A stretch of DNA of 64,000 bases, taken from NCBI GenBank assembly GCA_025054955.1, contig JANWZE010000025.1, positions 120,151-184,150 of the forward strand, in the 5' to 3' direction. The notes under the pieces were generated by a model. It was not told the DNA's origin and did not search any database. It saw nothing but the letters and a program-made list of their open reading frames with translations. Position 1 is the first letter of the stretch. The number at the start of each line of letters is the position of its first letter. The position numbers and the translations under genes are program-made. Below are positions 7,644-16,748 of this stretch, one piece after another. This DNA comes from Blastocatellia bacterium. Its GTDB lineage: Bacteria; Acidobacteriota; Blastocatellia; HR10; J050.

Positions 7644-10600
7644 ATGAAGATCGCGCGGATCGCATTACGAGTTTGCATCAGGACGGCGCGAAATTGGCAA
7701 GTAGGCGGTGTGATGCCGCTGTTACTGAGTATGGCACTGGCGCCGGCTTATGGACAGAACTTGGTGGCGGGATATGTCGCCGAAGGCCGTGTCGTCAACG
7801 AACGGCGAGAAGGCGTACCCAACGTGATCGTCCGCCCAATCAATCGCAAGACAGGCTTCCGCGAAAAACCGGTCAAGACCAACGCCGATGGCGTTTTTCA
7901 GATCACCGGACTGCAAATTGGTGTCTGGTGCTTGCAGATTTACAAGCCGGGGTACGAGGCGCAAGTCGAATTTGAGTGTCGGAAAGACCCCAAAACAGGG
8001 CAGCCGATTTTCCAGCCGCGATTGGAGATTCATGGTGATCGCAAGGATATTGCCGAGCCCAATCCCATTCCGCTGCGACGGGTCGTCGCCGCGCCCGGAC
8101 CGGTTCGCCGCACTTCTCTGAATGTGCACCCAGACGGATTCCTGGAAGTCGTGCTGCGCATGGAGCCGATGAACGAACCGGCCGCAGACACCCGCCTGAT
8201 GTTAGCTGAGCAAGCTGAGCAAGCGTTGCCTGTGATGACAGGCGTTGTGGTTGACAGGCAAGGGAATCCGCTGCCCGGCATCGAGGTGGTCGTGTTATCC
8301 GATCAATCGGATGCCACGTTTTCTGCGATCACCGATGAACGCGGTCAGTTCGTCATTGAGGTCAGTGAGCCGGGACGATACTCGGTCGTCGTTGGCACGG
8401 AGCGGTATCGTGAACAGACGATTGCTGTCAGAGTGAGGCCTGAGGAGAAAGTGAAACGAGTGGGCTTCATTCGACTGGAGCCGTCGCCTGATGCAGCGCA
8501 AGCAGCGGCAGGCGCTCATCTGGGCGATGCGATTCGGCGCGGCCTTTTCTCAGAGCGAGAATTGAGATCGCTGCCGCTGCCGGGCATTCGCACGTTTGAT
8601 TCACTGGCATTGTTATCGCCGGGCGTTTTTCCCGGACCGGCGTCGTTTGGCACGCAGGGCCCTGGCATCAGTTCGGGCGTTGGCTCTTCGGGTCAGTTCG
8701 CCGTCAATGGGTTGAGAAGCCGCGCCAACAACTTCACCGTGGATGGCTCGGATAATAACGAAGAAGATGTGGGCGTTCGCCGGCAAGGGTTTGTGTCGCT
8801 CGTGCCGCAGCCGATTGAAAGCGTGCAGGAATTTCAAATCATCACTGCCCTGGCCGATGCTCGATTTGGCCGCAACATGGGCGCGCAGGTCAATGCGGTC
8901 TCCCAATATGGCGGGCGCGAGCTGCATGGCGCGTTCTATGGCTTTTTCACCGATCGCCGATTGAATGCGCGCGACGTTTTCGATTTCGAGGCTGAGCGAT
9001 TTACCGGCGGTTTGCGGCGGGAGATTCCTATTACCGGTGATGGAACATTGAGCGGAACGCCGGTGCGATTCGATCTCGGTTCGAGTTTTCTTGGGCCGAT
9101 TCGCGTCAGAGATGGTGTGGGTGTTCAACGCAATCCCACCGGCGGTGAAAATCCGTTCACCCGTGTGCAGAGTGGATTGGTCATCAGCGGGCCGGTGCGG
9201 TCCAGCGGACCGTACTTCTTCGGCTCGTTCGAGCGGCAGGAGATGCACGCCAGTGTGGAATCTCACTTCGCTGTGCCGACTGTTGCTCAACGAGGCCTGT
9301 TCGAGCAGGGTGACCGCGGCTTGACGTTGACCGATGGCTCACTGGCAGCGCCCGCGTCGCTACCGGGCAATGCCGTTCTCAGCTTGTTTCCGTTTCCCAA
9401 CAATCCCCTCGGCCCATACGGACCGAACACGTACACAGCCATCTTGCCGGCGGACGGAACGGGAACGATCTTCTCTGGCAAACTGGATCACAACTTCCGC
9501 TGGATCAGAAACTGGACACATACATTAACGGGGCGCTACAACTTCACCGATGACGAGAGCGTGCTGCCAACAACAGGCGACGCATTGTTCTCATCGTTGC
9601 GCCCAGAAGTGCGCACGCAAAATCTTTCGCTACTGCTGAACACGACGCCTTCCAATACGACGTCCAGCACGGCGCGATTTTCCTATGGTCGCACGAGCCT
9701 CCGTTTTTCCGAGGTGCGCGATCCATTTTTGTTGCCGTCGCGCCTCAGTGACGCGCCGTCGGATCAGGCGTTTTTGCTGAACGCGCCGTTGTTACTGAAT
9801 GTGACCACGCCGGGGCAGCCACCGACGTTCGCTGCTGGTTCGAGCCGGCCAGAGCTGCTCTTTCTGACAGAAACTGAAACCCTCACCGGGCCTGTCGGTC
9901 AGATTCACCTGGCCGGCTTCAGTCCGATTGGCGTGGATGTCTTTAACTTCCCACAAGGCCGCGTCAACAACACATTCCAGGCAGCCGACACCGTCACATT
10001 TGTTCGCGGGCGGCATATTTTCACCGGTGGCGTAGACGTGCGCCGCACGCAGATCAACAGCTTCGTGGATCGAAATTTCCGGCCACGGCTTGTCTTCAAC
10101 GGCGTGCTGAATCCATTTTCCGTGCCGGGCATCCCTGCCAATGTGCAGCAACCATTCCTCTCCGGCGCTACACTCGCGGCGGCAGGCGCGCCCAGCGGCT
10201 TCTTCCAGACGTTGGCCAACACGACTGTTCCCAATACGCACATAGGAATTCGTTTCACGCAATATAACTTTTTCGTTCATCACGAATTTCGCCTGCCACG
10301 ATTCATTCTGACTGCCGGCCTTCGATATGAGTTGAACACAAAACCTGATCTGGTTGGCAATCGCCTCGATCGTTCGCTGGCTGAGACACAATCCTTCTTC
10401 GAGCGATTTGGTCCAGCGTTCCAGCAGTTCGTGGACCTGGTGAAGCCGCCGTTTTTCCTCGTTGAAAATAATTTCGCGCCGCGTGTCGGCCTGGCATGGG
10501 ATGTAACGGGTCGCGGACGAACCATCCTGCGGGGCGGGTATGGCCTCTATTTCGATCAATTTTTGGGCACGGTTACCAAGCAATTCCATACGCTGCCGAC

Positions 10601-11759
10601 GGATTTCTTCGCGCAAAACTTACTATTGCTTGAAGGTCGGGCCGACTTTGCGCTGCCGGTGCAGACGTTGGTAACGCCAGGCACGCTCAACAAGCTGGCT
10701 GTGGCGCCGGAAGAATTCCTGATGCGCGCGACGGATGTGAATTTGTTATTGCTGCCGTTTTCGCTGCCGCGCGGATTGAAGGTTCCTTACGCGCATCAAT
10801 ACGGTCTCACGCTCGAGCATGAATGGCCGGGACATCTGCTCGTGTCGGCAGCTTACGTCGGCACACGCGGTATTCGATTGCTACGGTTGACCACGCCGGA
10901 TGGAGGGCTGAGTCGAATCATTCAATTGATCGGCGCCGGCGTGACATCAGGAACGCCCTCACTGCCCGGTTTTGACCTATTCGCTCTGTTTCCGCAACGC
11001 GAGGTCCCGGTGGATCGCGTCCTGGTGCCACATGAACAGATTGAGAGTAGTGCCGCGTCTACCTATCATTCGCTGCAACTGGATGTTCGCCGACGGTACG
11101 CTCGCGGCTTTCAATTCAGCGCGGCGTTCACCTACTCTCACGCTATTGACGATGCCTCGGATTTGTTCGACACGCGAGGCGCGTATGCTTTGCCGCAAGA
11201 TAGTCGTCACCTACGCGCCGAACGGGCCTCATCCAGTTTTGACAGCCGCTACCGTGCTGTTGCGCATGCCATTTGGGACATTCCATACGGAGGGCAGCAT
11301 TGGATGAAAGGGAATTGGCAACTGGCCGGCATCCTGACGCTTCAATCGGGTCAACCGTTCACCATCAATAGTACCATTGATGTCAACGAAGACGGCAATC
11401 TGACGGATCGGTTGAATCGAACGGCTGGATTGATTGTGCGCAATCAGGGACCCGTGCGAATCGAGCTGGCACGTGGCGTCACCTTGGCCAGTTTGTTGGC
11501 TGAGAGCGGAAAAGTAGGAGCGGTCGGGCGTAATACATTTCGCGCTCCAGCAACGGCGACGTTGGATATGGCTGTCAGTAAGCAATTTCGTATAGGCGAC
11601 CGCCACCAGCTCGTCGTTCGTACTGAAGCATTTAATCTGTTGAATCGTTCACATTTTGGCATCCCTGTACGGTTACTGGAGGCCCCAGCCTTCGGTCGTT
11701 CTGTCAATACATCGAGCCCGGCGCGGAGGATTCAGTTCTCCGTTGCATATTCGTTTTGA
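7644..11759 (+). CDS. Oar-like TonB-dependent receptor with two carboxypeptidase-like domains
   Basis: A very large (1371-residue) outer-membrane receptor of the Oar-like type common in Acidobacteriota. A signal peptide ending MALAPAYGQ (about residue 38) is followed by two carboxypeptidase-regulatory-like beta domains (about 42-110 and 205-270), a plug (about 340-440, including FAVNGLRSRANNFTVDGSDNN) and a long beta-barrel that ends in FSVAYSF with a C-terminal aromatic residue. I chose the ATG at 7644, preceded by GAGGAA, over a TTG 15 bases earlier. Such receptors are thought to take up large substrates such as peptides or polysaccharides; the ligand is unknown. It lies between a transmembrane kinase and an NHL-repeat protein (20-base gap), which suggests a cotranscribed module. 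Confidence 0.9.
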   Translation: MKIARIALRVCIRTARNWQVGGVMPLLLSMALAPAYGQNLVAGYVAEGRVVNERREGVPNVIVRPINRKTGFREKPVKTNADGVFQITGLQIGVWCLQIYKPGYEAQVEFECRKDPKTGQPIFQPRLEIHGDRKDIAEPNPIPLRRVVAAPGPVRRTSLNVHPDGFLEVVLRMEPMNEPAADTRLMLAEQAEQALPVMTGVVVDRQGNPLPGIEVVVLSDQSDATFSAITDERGQFVIEVSEPGRYSVVVGTERYREQTIAVRVRPEEKVKRVGFIRLEPSPDAAQAAAGAHLGDAIRRGLFSERELRSLPLPGIRTFDSLALLSPGVFPGPASFGTQGPGISSGVGSSGQFAVNGLRSRANNFTVDGSDNNEEDVGVRRQGFVSLVPQPIESVQEFQIITALADARFGRNMGAQVNAVSQYGGRELHGAFYGFFTDRRLNARDVFDFEAERFTGGLRREIPITGDGTLSGTPVRFDLGSSFLGPIRVRDGVGVQRNPTGGENPFTRVQSGLVISGPVRSSGPYFFGSFERQEMHASVESHFAVPTVAQRGLFEQGDRGLTLTDGSLAAPASLPGNAVLSLFPFPNNPLGPYGPNTYTAILPADGTGTIFSGKLDHNFRWIRNWTHTLTGRYNFTDDESVLPTTGDALFSSLRPEVRTQNLSLLLNTTPSNTTSSTARFSYGRTSLRFSEVRDPFLLPSRLSDAPSDQAFLLNAPLLLNVTTPGQPPTFAAGSSRPELLFLTETETLTGPVGQIHLAGFSPIGVDVFNFPQGRVNNTFQAADTVTFVRGRHIFTGGVDVRRTQINSFVDRNFRPRLVFNGVLNPFSVPGIPANVQQPFLSGATLAAAGAPSGFFQTLANTTVPNTHIGIRFTQYNFFVHHEFRLPRFILTAGLRYELNTKPDLVGNRLDRSLAETQSFFERFGPAFQQFVDLVKPPFFLVENNFAPRVGLAWDVTGRGRTILRGGYGLYFDQFLGTVTKQFHTLPTDFFAQNLLLLEGRADFALPVQTLVTPGTLNKLAVAPEEFLMRATDVNLLLLPFSLPRGLKVPYAHQYGLTLEHEWPGHLLVSAAYVGTRGIRLLRLTTPDGGLSRIIQLIGAGVTSGTPSLPGFDLFALFPQREVPVDRVLVPHEQIESSAASTYHSLQLDVRRRYARGFQFSAAFTYSHAIDDASDLFDTRGAYALPQDSRHLRAERASSSFDSRYRAVAHAIWDIPYGGQHWMKGNWQLAGILTLQSGQPFTINSTIDVNEDGNLTDRLNRTAGLIVRNQGPVRIELARGVTLASLLAESGKVGAVGRNTFRAPATATLDMAVSKQFRIGDRHQLVVRTEAFNLLNRSHFGIPVRLLEAPAFGRSVNTSSPARRIQFSVAYSF

Positions 11760-11779
11760 GAGGTGGGAGGTTTTCTATC

Positions 11780-12739
11780 ATGAGTCATGAGCACCGCAGT
11801 TATATCTCCTTATATCGAATCGCGCTGTGGTGTAGCGTTGGAGCAATCATCTTGCTGGTGGCTCTTGCGCCGGCGCTGTGGCCCGCTGGTCCTGCGTCAG
11901 CCGACGTGGATCAGGCATCGGTCTGCCAATTCAATCGGCCCAGTGATGTCGCCAGCGATGGCGTGGGCAATCTCTATGTTTCTGATACTGACAACGGCCG
12001 CGTCGTGATGATCAGTGGCGGCCAGGCCCGCATTGTCGTGGGCAGTTTGCTCAAGCCGTGGGGTCTGGCGGTTGATCGTCAGCGCAATTTGCTCTATATC
12101 GCTGAGCACGGCCGCGACCGCGTCCTGTGCGTCAATCTGGGCAACTATGCCGTGTCGGTGTGTGTCTCTGGAATCCTGAAGCAGCCGACCGGCTTGGACG
12201 TTGACACCTTTGGCGGCCTGTATATCGCCGACACAGGCAACAATCGTATTCTCTATCGCGCGGCGACCGGCCGGATATGCCCGGTCAGTCCCGATCCGCA
12301 GTTCACCCTGAATCGTCCGCACGCTGTGGCGGTGAGCTTGACCGATCTGTTTATTGCTGACACAGGCAATAATCGAATCATCCGTCGCAATCCGGGCTGC
12401 GATGCGGCCCCCGCCTCAATCTTGGCCACAGGCGCGTTCATGTTGAACCAGCCGAGCGATCTCGTCATATTGACAACCGGATTGTATATCGCTGATGCCT
12501 GTCACCGGGTTCTACGGATTGATCTGCAACGTATCACGCTGCCAGTTGCTGGCGGTGGCGTGCTTGGTTGCCAGAGCGGCTTGGCCGGCGATGGTGGACC
12601 AGCCGTTCTGGCCTTGTTGAACGACCCCAAAGGCCTCGGTAGCGTGATGGGCAGCTTACTCATTGCCGACACAGGCAACAACCTCGTTCGACAAGTTGAT
12701 CTGTTGGCCGGACTGATTAGCGCCGTCCCTTGCCAGTGA
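11780..12739 (+). CDS. NHL-repeat beta-propeller protein, secreted or membrane-anchored
   Basis: A 319-residue protein whose ATG at 11780 follows GGGAGG by nine bases. A hydrophobic segment (about 19-38, ALWCSVGAIILLVALAPALW) forms a signal peptide or anchor. The rest is a beta-propeller of about six NHL repeats, recognisable by recurring YVSDTDNGRVVMI, YIADTGNNRIL, FIADTGNNRII and LIADTGNNLVR. NHL propellers bind proteins, sugars or nucleic acids; here an extracytoplasmic binding role is likely. It starts 20 bases after the Oar-like receptor and is almost certainly in its operon. The repeat near the C-terminus includes a GLAGDGGPAVLALLNDPKG stretch typical of NHL proteins in acidobacteria. 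Confidence 0.85.
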   Translation: MSHEHRSYISLYRIALWCSVGAIILLVALAPALWPAGPASADVDQASVCQFNRPSDVASDGVGNLYVSDTDNGRVVMISGGQARIVVGSLLKPWGLAVDRQRNLLYIAEHGRDRVLCVNLGNYAVSVCVSGILKQPTGLDVDTFGGLYIADTGNNRILYRAATGRICPVSPDPQFTLNRPHAVAVSLTDLFIADTGNNRIIRRNPGCDAAPASILATGAFMLNQPSDLVILTTGLYIADACHRVLRIDLQRITLPVAGGGVLGCQSGLAGDGGPAVLALLNDPKGLGSVMGSLLIADTGNNLVRQVDLLAGLISAVPCQ

Positions 12740-12847
12740 GCAACCAACCGGGCTTCCCGGTTCCGTCCGGTTCAAAAACGTGTGCATGAACGGACAGAGA
12801 AGTAATCGGCGTGATGCGTCAGTCTGTTTGCTTGCAGGCCATCCGGC

Positions 12848-13624
12848 TCAATACTCAACAAGCCGGACGATCTCGGCCCGCAGGCGAGCTTCCTCAAACC
12901 AATCATTCAAATCAGACTGGACTTTATCTTCTACGATGGTCTGTTCAATCACGCTCCGCAGTTTCTCATCCAGCGGCGGAGGCGTTTCACCACGCTCTTG
13001 CAGGAGCCGCGCCACGCGGCTCTGGTAGTAGGTTTGAATCTCTGCGTCGCTCACAAGCACGAATGAGCGGAAGCGAAATTCAATGAATTGCAGAATGATC
13101 AACTGCTGCCGCACGCGCTGTTGTAAAGCCGGCCCATCCAGTCCGACAGCTTCCAGCCGACGACGAAAGACTGATTCTGACGGAAATTGTCTGACGAGCT
13201 CGGCAATGAATCGGCTGATGTCTTCTGGTCTGACATCAATGGCCGGTAGTTTCTGTGCCTCTTGATAGAGCAGTTGCTGGTCAATGGCTTGTTCCAGCCG
13301 CAATCGCTTAGCGCGATTGGTGAACGTTCCTTCGGGCTGCTGCGGGTCCAGCGCCATCAGCCAGAGCAAATCGCTTTCGGTGATCGGCTCGCCGTTGACG
13401 AGAGCGACGAGCCGATCCACGAGAATGACGGATGGTGGATGACGCATTGCGGATTGATGGGTTCCATCTTGGCCGGTGCTTGCATGGCCAACTAGCATCA
13501 TGCAGATGATCATGCTCATACCAATTGCGAAGGGAAAGACCACGTTCATGAAGCCAAAAAACATGCCAAGAGCTGAACTGACCGAGCAGCGATCTGCGAG
13601 CTTCACTCGCCGTTTGTGTGACAT
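12848..13624 (-). CDS. SurA-like periplasmic chaperone lacking a PPIase domain
   Basis: A 258-residue protein starting at an ATG preceded by AAGGAG (eight-base spacing). An N-terminal membrane segment or signal (about 22-46) is followed by RLVALVNGEPITESDLLWLMAL, the typical opening of SurA N-terminal chaperone domains, then helices with RLEQAIDQQLLYQEAQKL and a C-terminal helix ending RAEIVRLVEY. No parvulin (PPIase) domain is present, unlike full SurA or PpiD, so this is a chaperone-only form. It sits last in a minus-strand run with a BamA-like protein and a TamB-like protein, which fits a role in delivering outer-membrane proteins. The small ORF upstream overlaps its start by 22 bases. Confidence 0.75.
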   Translation of the reverse strand: MSHKRRVKLADRCSVSSALGMFFGFMNVVFPFAIGMSMIICMMLVGHASTGQDGTHQSAMRHPPSVILVDRLVALVNGEPITESDLLWLMALDPQQPEGTFTNRAKRLRLEQAIDQQLLYQEAQKLPAIDVRPEDISRFIAELVRQFPSESVFRRRLEAVGLDGPALQQRVRQQLIILQFIEFRFRSFVLVSDAEIQTYYQSRVARLLQERGETPPPLDEKLRSVIEQTIVEDKVQSDLNDWFEEARLRAEIVRLVEY

Positions 13625-13785
13625 GATCCATCTCCTTCAACAGACTGCTCGGCACGTCTGGCCGAAGCGAGACTCAGCCGTCGCTCACGCGACGATACGC
13701 TGGTGAGGGCTCTGTCCACCATGCACTGAAGCGCACGGCTACAGTCACTGCGCCGCTCCGCAGCCATCGCCTGATCTTTCTTCAT
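13603..13785 (-). CDS. Small ORF, 60 residues, between the Omp85 and SurA-like genes
   Basis: Starts ATG at 13785 with GAGGAGAA eight bases upstream, 29 bases after the Omp85 stop, and its last 22 bases overlap the start of the SurA-like gene. The signals and overlap suggest translation, possibly coupling. The product (MKKDQAMAAERRSDCSRAL at the start) is basic, has no signal peptide and matches no family I know. Its composition is unremarkable and it could be fortuitous. Confidence 0.35.
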   Translation of the reverse strand: MKKDQAMAAERRSDCSRALQCMVDRALTSVSSRERRLSLASARRAEQSVEGDGSCHTNGE

Positions 13786-13814
13786 GCTCGTTTCTCCTCA
13801 TCATGGATCCACCA

Positions 13815-16748
13815 TCAGAACGGTGGACCGAAGTTGAAATGGAACCGCGTGCGCGGCACTAACGGCTCGCGCTTGACCAACAACCCCACGTCGAATCGCA
13901 CCGGTCCGACCGGTGTCTTGAGTCGTAAGCCAAATCCGACGGTATGACTCATCTTTCTCCATTCGATGTCAGAAACTTTCGCAAATACGTTGCCGCCGTC
14001 ATAAAACAGGGCTGCGCCAAGTCCCACCCGTCGCCACAGTGGGAATCGCAGTTCAGCATTAATGATGGTCAGCGCGTTGCCGCCGATCGGCTGTGTTTGG
14101 CCGGGCCGACGAGGATTCAGTTCACGGGGACCGGCGTTTTCAAAGCTGAAGCCGCGAAGCGTCGTCGAGCCGCCGGCGAAGAAGCGTTCACTGATCGGAA
14201 TGGTTGTTGAGCGGCCGAACGGGTCGGCCAATCCGATCCGCACGTTGGTGGCCATCACGGTTGAGCCGAGCGGCAACTGGTAGTAGCGTTGATGCTCGGT
14301 GAAGAACCGAACAAAATTCTCGTCACCGCCCAGTTGGTCGGCAGCGATGGAAAAATCCAAGGTGGTGTAATGGCCGCGCGTCGGATCGAGCGCCGAGTCG
14401 CGTTGATCCCACAGCAGCGAACCGGAAAGTCGCCCGATCTTGGCCGTCGTGTCCTGGCGTCGCAAGCGTTCGGGATCAGTGACCTCAGAGATGATGACAT
14501 TGCTGAAGCTGTAGCGCACGATCAGCAGTCGTTCATTGGAGAATTGCCGTTCGACTTGCAGCAGTCCGGTGAGCCGATTGGCATCGAATGGATCGCGCTC
14601 TTCGCGCTGATAAAAGGCCGAGGCCAACGTAGCCCATCGGTAACCAAACGGTCGCGGATTGGTGAAGGATAATTGACCCAGTTGTTCACGCCGACTGACC
14701 CGCGCGCGAAACGAGCCGGTATAGAGTCGGCCCAGCAAGTTCGTATTGGTAATTTCGAATAATCCGCGCGGTCCATCATCGGTGCGAAACCCGCCGCCGT
14801 ATGACATCACATAGCGAGGCGCTTCAACCAGCTCAATGACCACATCTCGTTGATCAGGGGAGGGAGCCGGCTCTTTGTTGATGACAATGCGGCGAAACGC
14901 GCCGGTTGCGTAAAGGTCTTGTTCGGTCGTGATCAAGCGTTCATTCACCAGCCATTGGTTCTCCTGAAACGCGAGAAAGCGTCGCAAGCCACGTTCTGTC
15001 GTCCGCGTGTTGCCGCGAAACAGAATGCGATGGATCGTCAATTGCGGCCCTTCGCTGATGTTGAACGTGACGCGCGCCTGAGCGTTCTCCGATTGTGGGA
15101 ATTCGACCTGCACGTCAACGCGAGCTTCGGCATAGCCGCGCGAGCTGTAGAGGGCGGCCAGCCGGGTCGCATCCTCATTCAATCGCGGCTGCGACAGCGG
15201 ATCGCCTGCGTTCAAGCTGAGCTGCGCCATGAGTTCCGCCGAAGAGATGGCTGTGTTGCCGTTGAACGCGATGTTTGTGATGACGCTCTGCTGACCGGCT
15301 GCCACTACGTAGATGATGATCAGGTCCTCACGGTTGAGCGCAATCGAAAGGCGCGTCTCACGGACACGAGCGTTGAGGTAGCCCCGCGCGCGCAGGTGCT
15401 CGACGATGACTCGTTGATCCGTCTCAATCAATTCTCGGCTGGTCAGTCCACGGCTGAAAAGCCCACCAGGACGCGAACCAAGGTTTTGCTTGAGTGTCTC
15501 ATACGAGAGCGACTCAGCGCCTTCGATACGAATCTGCTTCAGGTTGTAGATGCCGCCCGTGTCAACCTCGTAGCTGATGACGACGCGATCATCTGTTGAT
15601 TGGACCGGCGCCAGTGTGACTTCAGCGAAGAAGTATCCCCGGCGTTGCAGATAATCAATCAGCTTGAGGCGCCCTTCTTCCAGCGTCGCCGGATCAATGC
15701 CGCCACTCTCGAACATGGGGAAAATGATCCGCGTGTCTGATTTCGGAATGCTGAAGCCTTGAATCTGGACATCAACCAGCGGCCCGGAATCAATCGGGAT
15801 GGTAATGGTCACGTCGCCCCGCTCGCGGTCGGGTCGAATGCGTGGCGTGCTGATGCGCGGCGCTAAGTAACCTTGTTCGATGTGCAGCCGTCGAAGGCGT
15901 TCGATGTCTTCTTGCAGCATGGTCTCGCTATACGGCGCTCCAGCTTGCAGGCGGAACGCTGACAAAACACGCTGCCGATCGAGTTTCAACGGACCGTCAA
16001 ATTCTATTGTCTTGACCGTCGCTCGTGGTCCGGCGGTGACCTTGAACGTGACCAGCGCGCGTCGTCCGCCGGATTGAACCTTGAGATCGTAGGCGACGCT
16101 CGCCGTGAAATAACCGAGGCTGTTGTGGTACTGGACGATGTCGTCGGCTGCGCGATTGAGCAGAGTTGGCGTAATGCGCGTGCCGGGCTCCAGTGGCGGC
16201 AGGCGCCGGCGCAGCTCGTCAAGCCGCTCCTCTGCGACGCCATCAAACGAGACACGCTCGAGCAAGGGCACGGGCGTGATGTTGAATGTGAGGAGCAAAC
16301 CTGTCGGCGTTTGTTCTGCGTTGACAACGACGTTGGCCGCATTGCCCGATTTGATCAAGCGAATGATGCTCTCGCGCACCGTTGGCAGGTGAAGCCGATC
16401 GCCTGAGCGAATTCCTATCAGATCGGCCAGATACGCCTCATCTTTAGTGATCGGCGCCTCGCCGTAGAGAACGAGAACTTGACTGACTGGTCGGTCTAAA
16501 TATGGCGTGAAGTCTGACGATTGGGCAGCAGCGGCCAGGAGCCAGCAGCCAGCGGCCAGGAGCCAGAAGAGAGAAGTCAGGAGCCGGGAGCTAGGAGTCA
16601 GCAGCCGGGAGCTAGCAGTCAGGAGCCGGGAGACAGGAATCGGGAACCAGAAGAAAACTAATCGGCGTTTTCGAGAATCAACCCGACCAGGATGACGATG
16701 GCTGATGCGCGCCGCCAGAGCAATGCCTCTCGCCGTGAGCGTCTTCAT
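13815..16748 (-). CDS. Omp85-family outer-membrane assembly protein (BamA/TamA-like) with seven POTRA-like units
   Basis: A 977-residue protein. The first 75 residues form an unusually long signal region whose hydrophobic part (SLFWLLAAGCWLLAAAA) is encoded by a low-complexity DNA repeat. Residues about 82-610 contain seven POTRA-like units; recognisable openings are LERVSFDG, VKTIEFDG, VDVQIQGF, LKQIRIEG, ITNIAFNG and IHRILFRG, plus a divergent first unit. A 16-strand-type barrel follows (about 640-977) with the conserved TTLRGF loop motif and the terminal FHFNFGPPF. Members insert beta-barrel proteins into the outer membrane. BamA usually has five POTRA domains and TamA three, so I leave the subtype open. 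It lies directly after a TamB-like gene, supporting a TamA-like role, but a SurA-like gene downstream also fits BamA. Confidence 0.9.
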   Translation of the reverse strand: MKTLTARGIALAARISHRHPGRVDSRKRRLVFFWFPIPVSRLLTASSRLLTPSSRLLTSLFWLLAAGCWLLAAAAQSSDFTPYLDRPVSQVLVLYGEAPITKDEAYLADLIGIRSGDRLHLPTVRESIIRLIKSGNAANVVVNAEQTPTGLLLTFNITPVPLLERVSFDGVAEERLDELRRRLPPLEPGTRITPTLLNRAADDIVQYHNSLGYFTASVAYDLKVQSGGRRALVTFKVTAGPRATVKTIEFDGPLKLDRQRVLSAFRLQAGAPYSETMLQEDIERLRRLHIEQGYLAPRISTPRIRPDRERGDVTITIPIDSGPLVDVQIQGFSIPKSDTRIIFPMFESGGIDPATLEEGRLKLIDYLQRRGYFFAEVTLAPVQSTDDRVVISYEVDTGGIYNLKQIRIEGAESLSYETLKQNLGSRPGGLFSRGLTSRELIETDQRVIVEHLRARGYLNARVRETRLSIALNREDLIIIYVVAAGQQSVITNIAFNGNTAISSAELMAQLSLNAGDPLSQPRLNEDATRLAALYSSRGYAEARVDVQVEFPQSENAQARVTFNISEGPQLTIHRILFRGNTRTTERGLRRFLAFQENQWLVNERLITTEQDLYATGAFRRIVINKEPAPSPDQRDVVIELVEAPRYVMSYGGGFRTDDGPRGLFEITNTNLLGRLYTGSFRARVSRREQLGQLSFTNPRPFGYRWATLASAFYQREERDPFDANRLTGLLQVERQFSNERLLIVRYSFSNVIISEVTDPERLRRQDTTAKIGRLSGSLLWDQRDSALDPTRGHYTTLDFSIAADQLGGDENFVRFFTEHQRYYQLPLGSTVMATNVRIGLADPFGRSTTIPISERFFAGGSTTLRGFSFENAGPRELNPRRPGQTQPIGGNALTIINAELRFPLWRRVGLGAALFYDGGNVFAKVSDIEWRKMSHTVGFGLRLKTPVGPVRFDVGLLVKREPLVPRTRFHFNFGPPF
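16525..16655. repeat. Low-complexity purine-rich repeat inside the Omp85 signal-peptide region
   Basis: A run of degenerate 10- to 20-base units built from CAGGAGCCGGGAGCTAG, CAGCAGCC and CAGGAGCC. Read on the minus strand it encodes repeated SRLLTxSSRLL and WLLAAGCWLLAA peptides. It is in frame and supplies the hydrophobic core of the signal peptide of the gene at 13815-16748. Confidence 0.7.

Noticed and set aside
9792..10616. A 274-codon minus-strand frame
   Set aside because: Lies wholly antisense within the Oar-like receptor gene. A product of codon bias.
12746..12762. AACCGGG/CCCGGTT hairpin after the NHL gene as a terminator
   Set aside because: Good stem but a three-base loop and no T run, so it is not listed as a terminator.
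14850..15599. A 249-codon plus-strand frame
   Set aside because: Antisense inside the Omp85 gene, no initiation signal or known domain.
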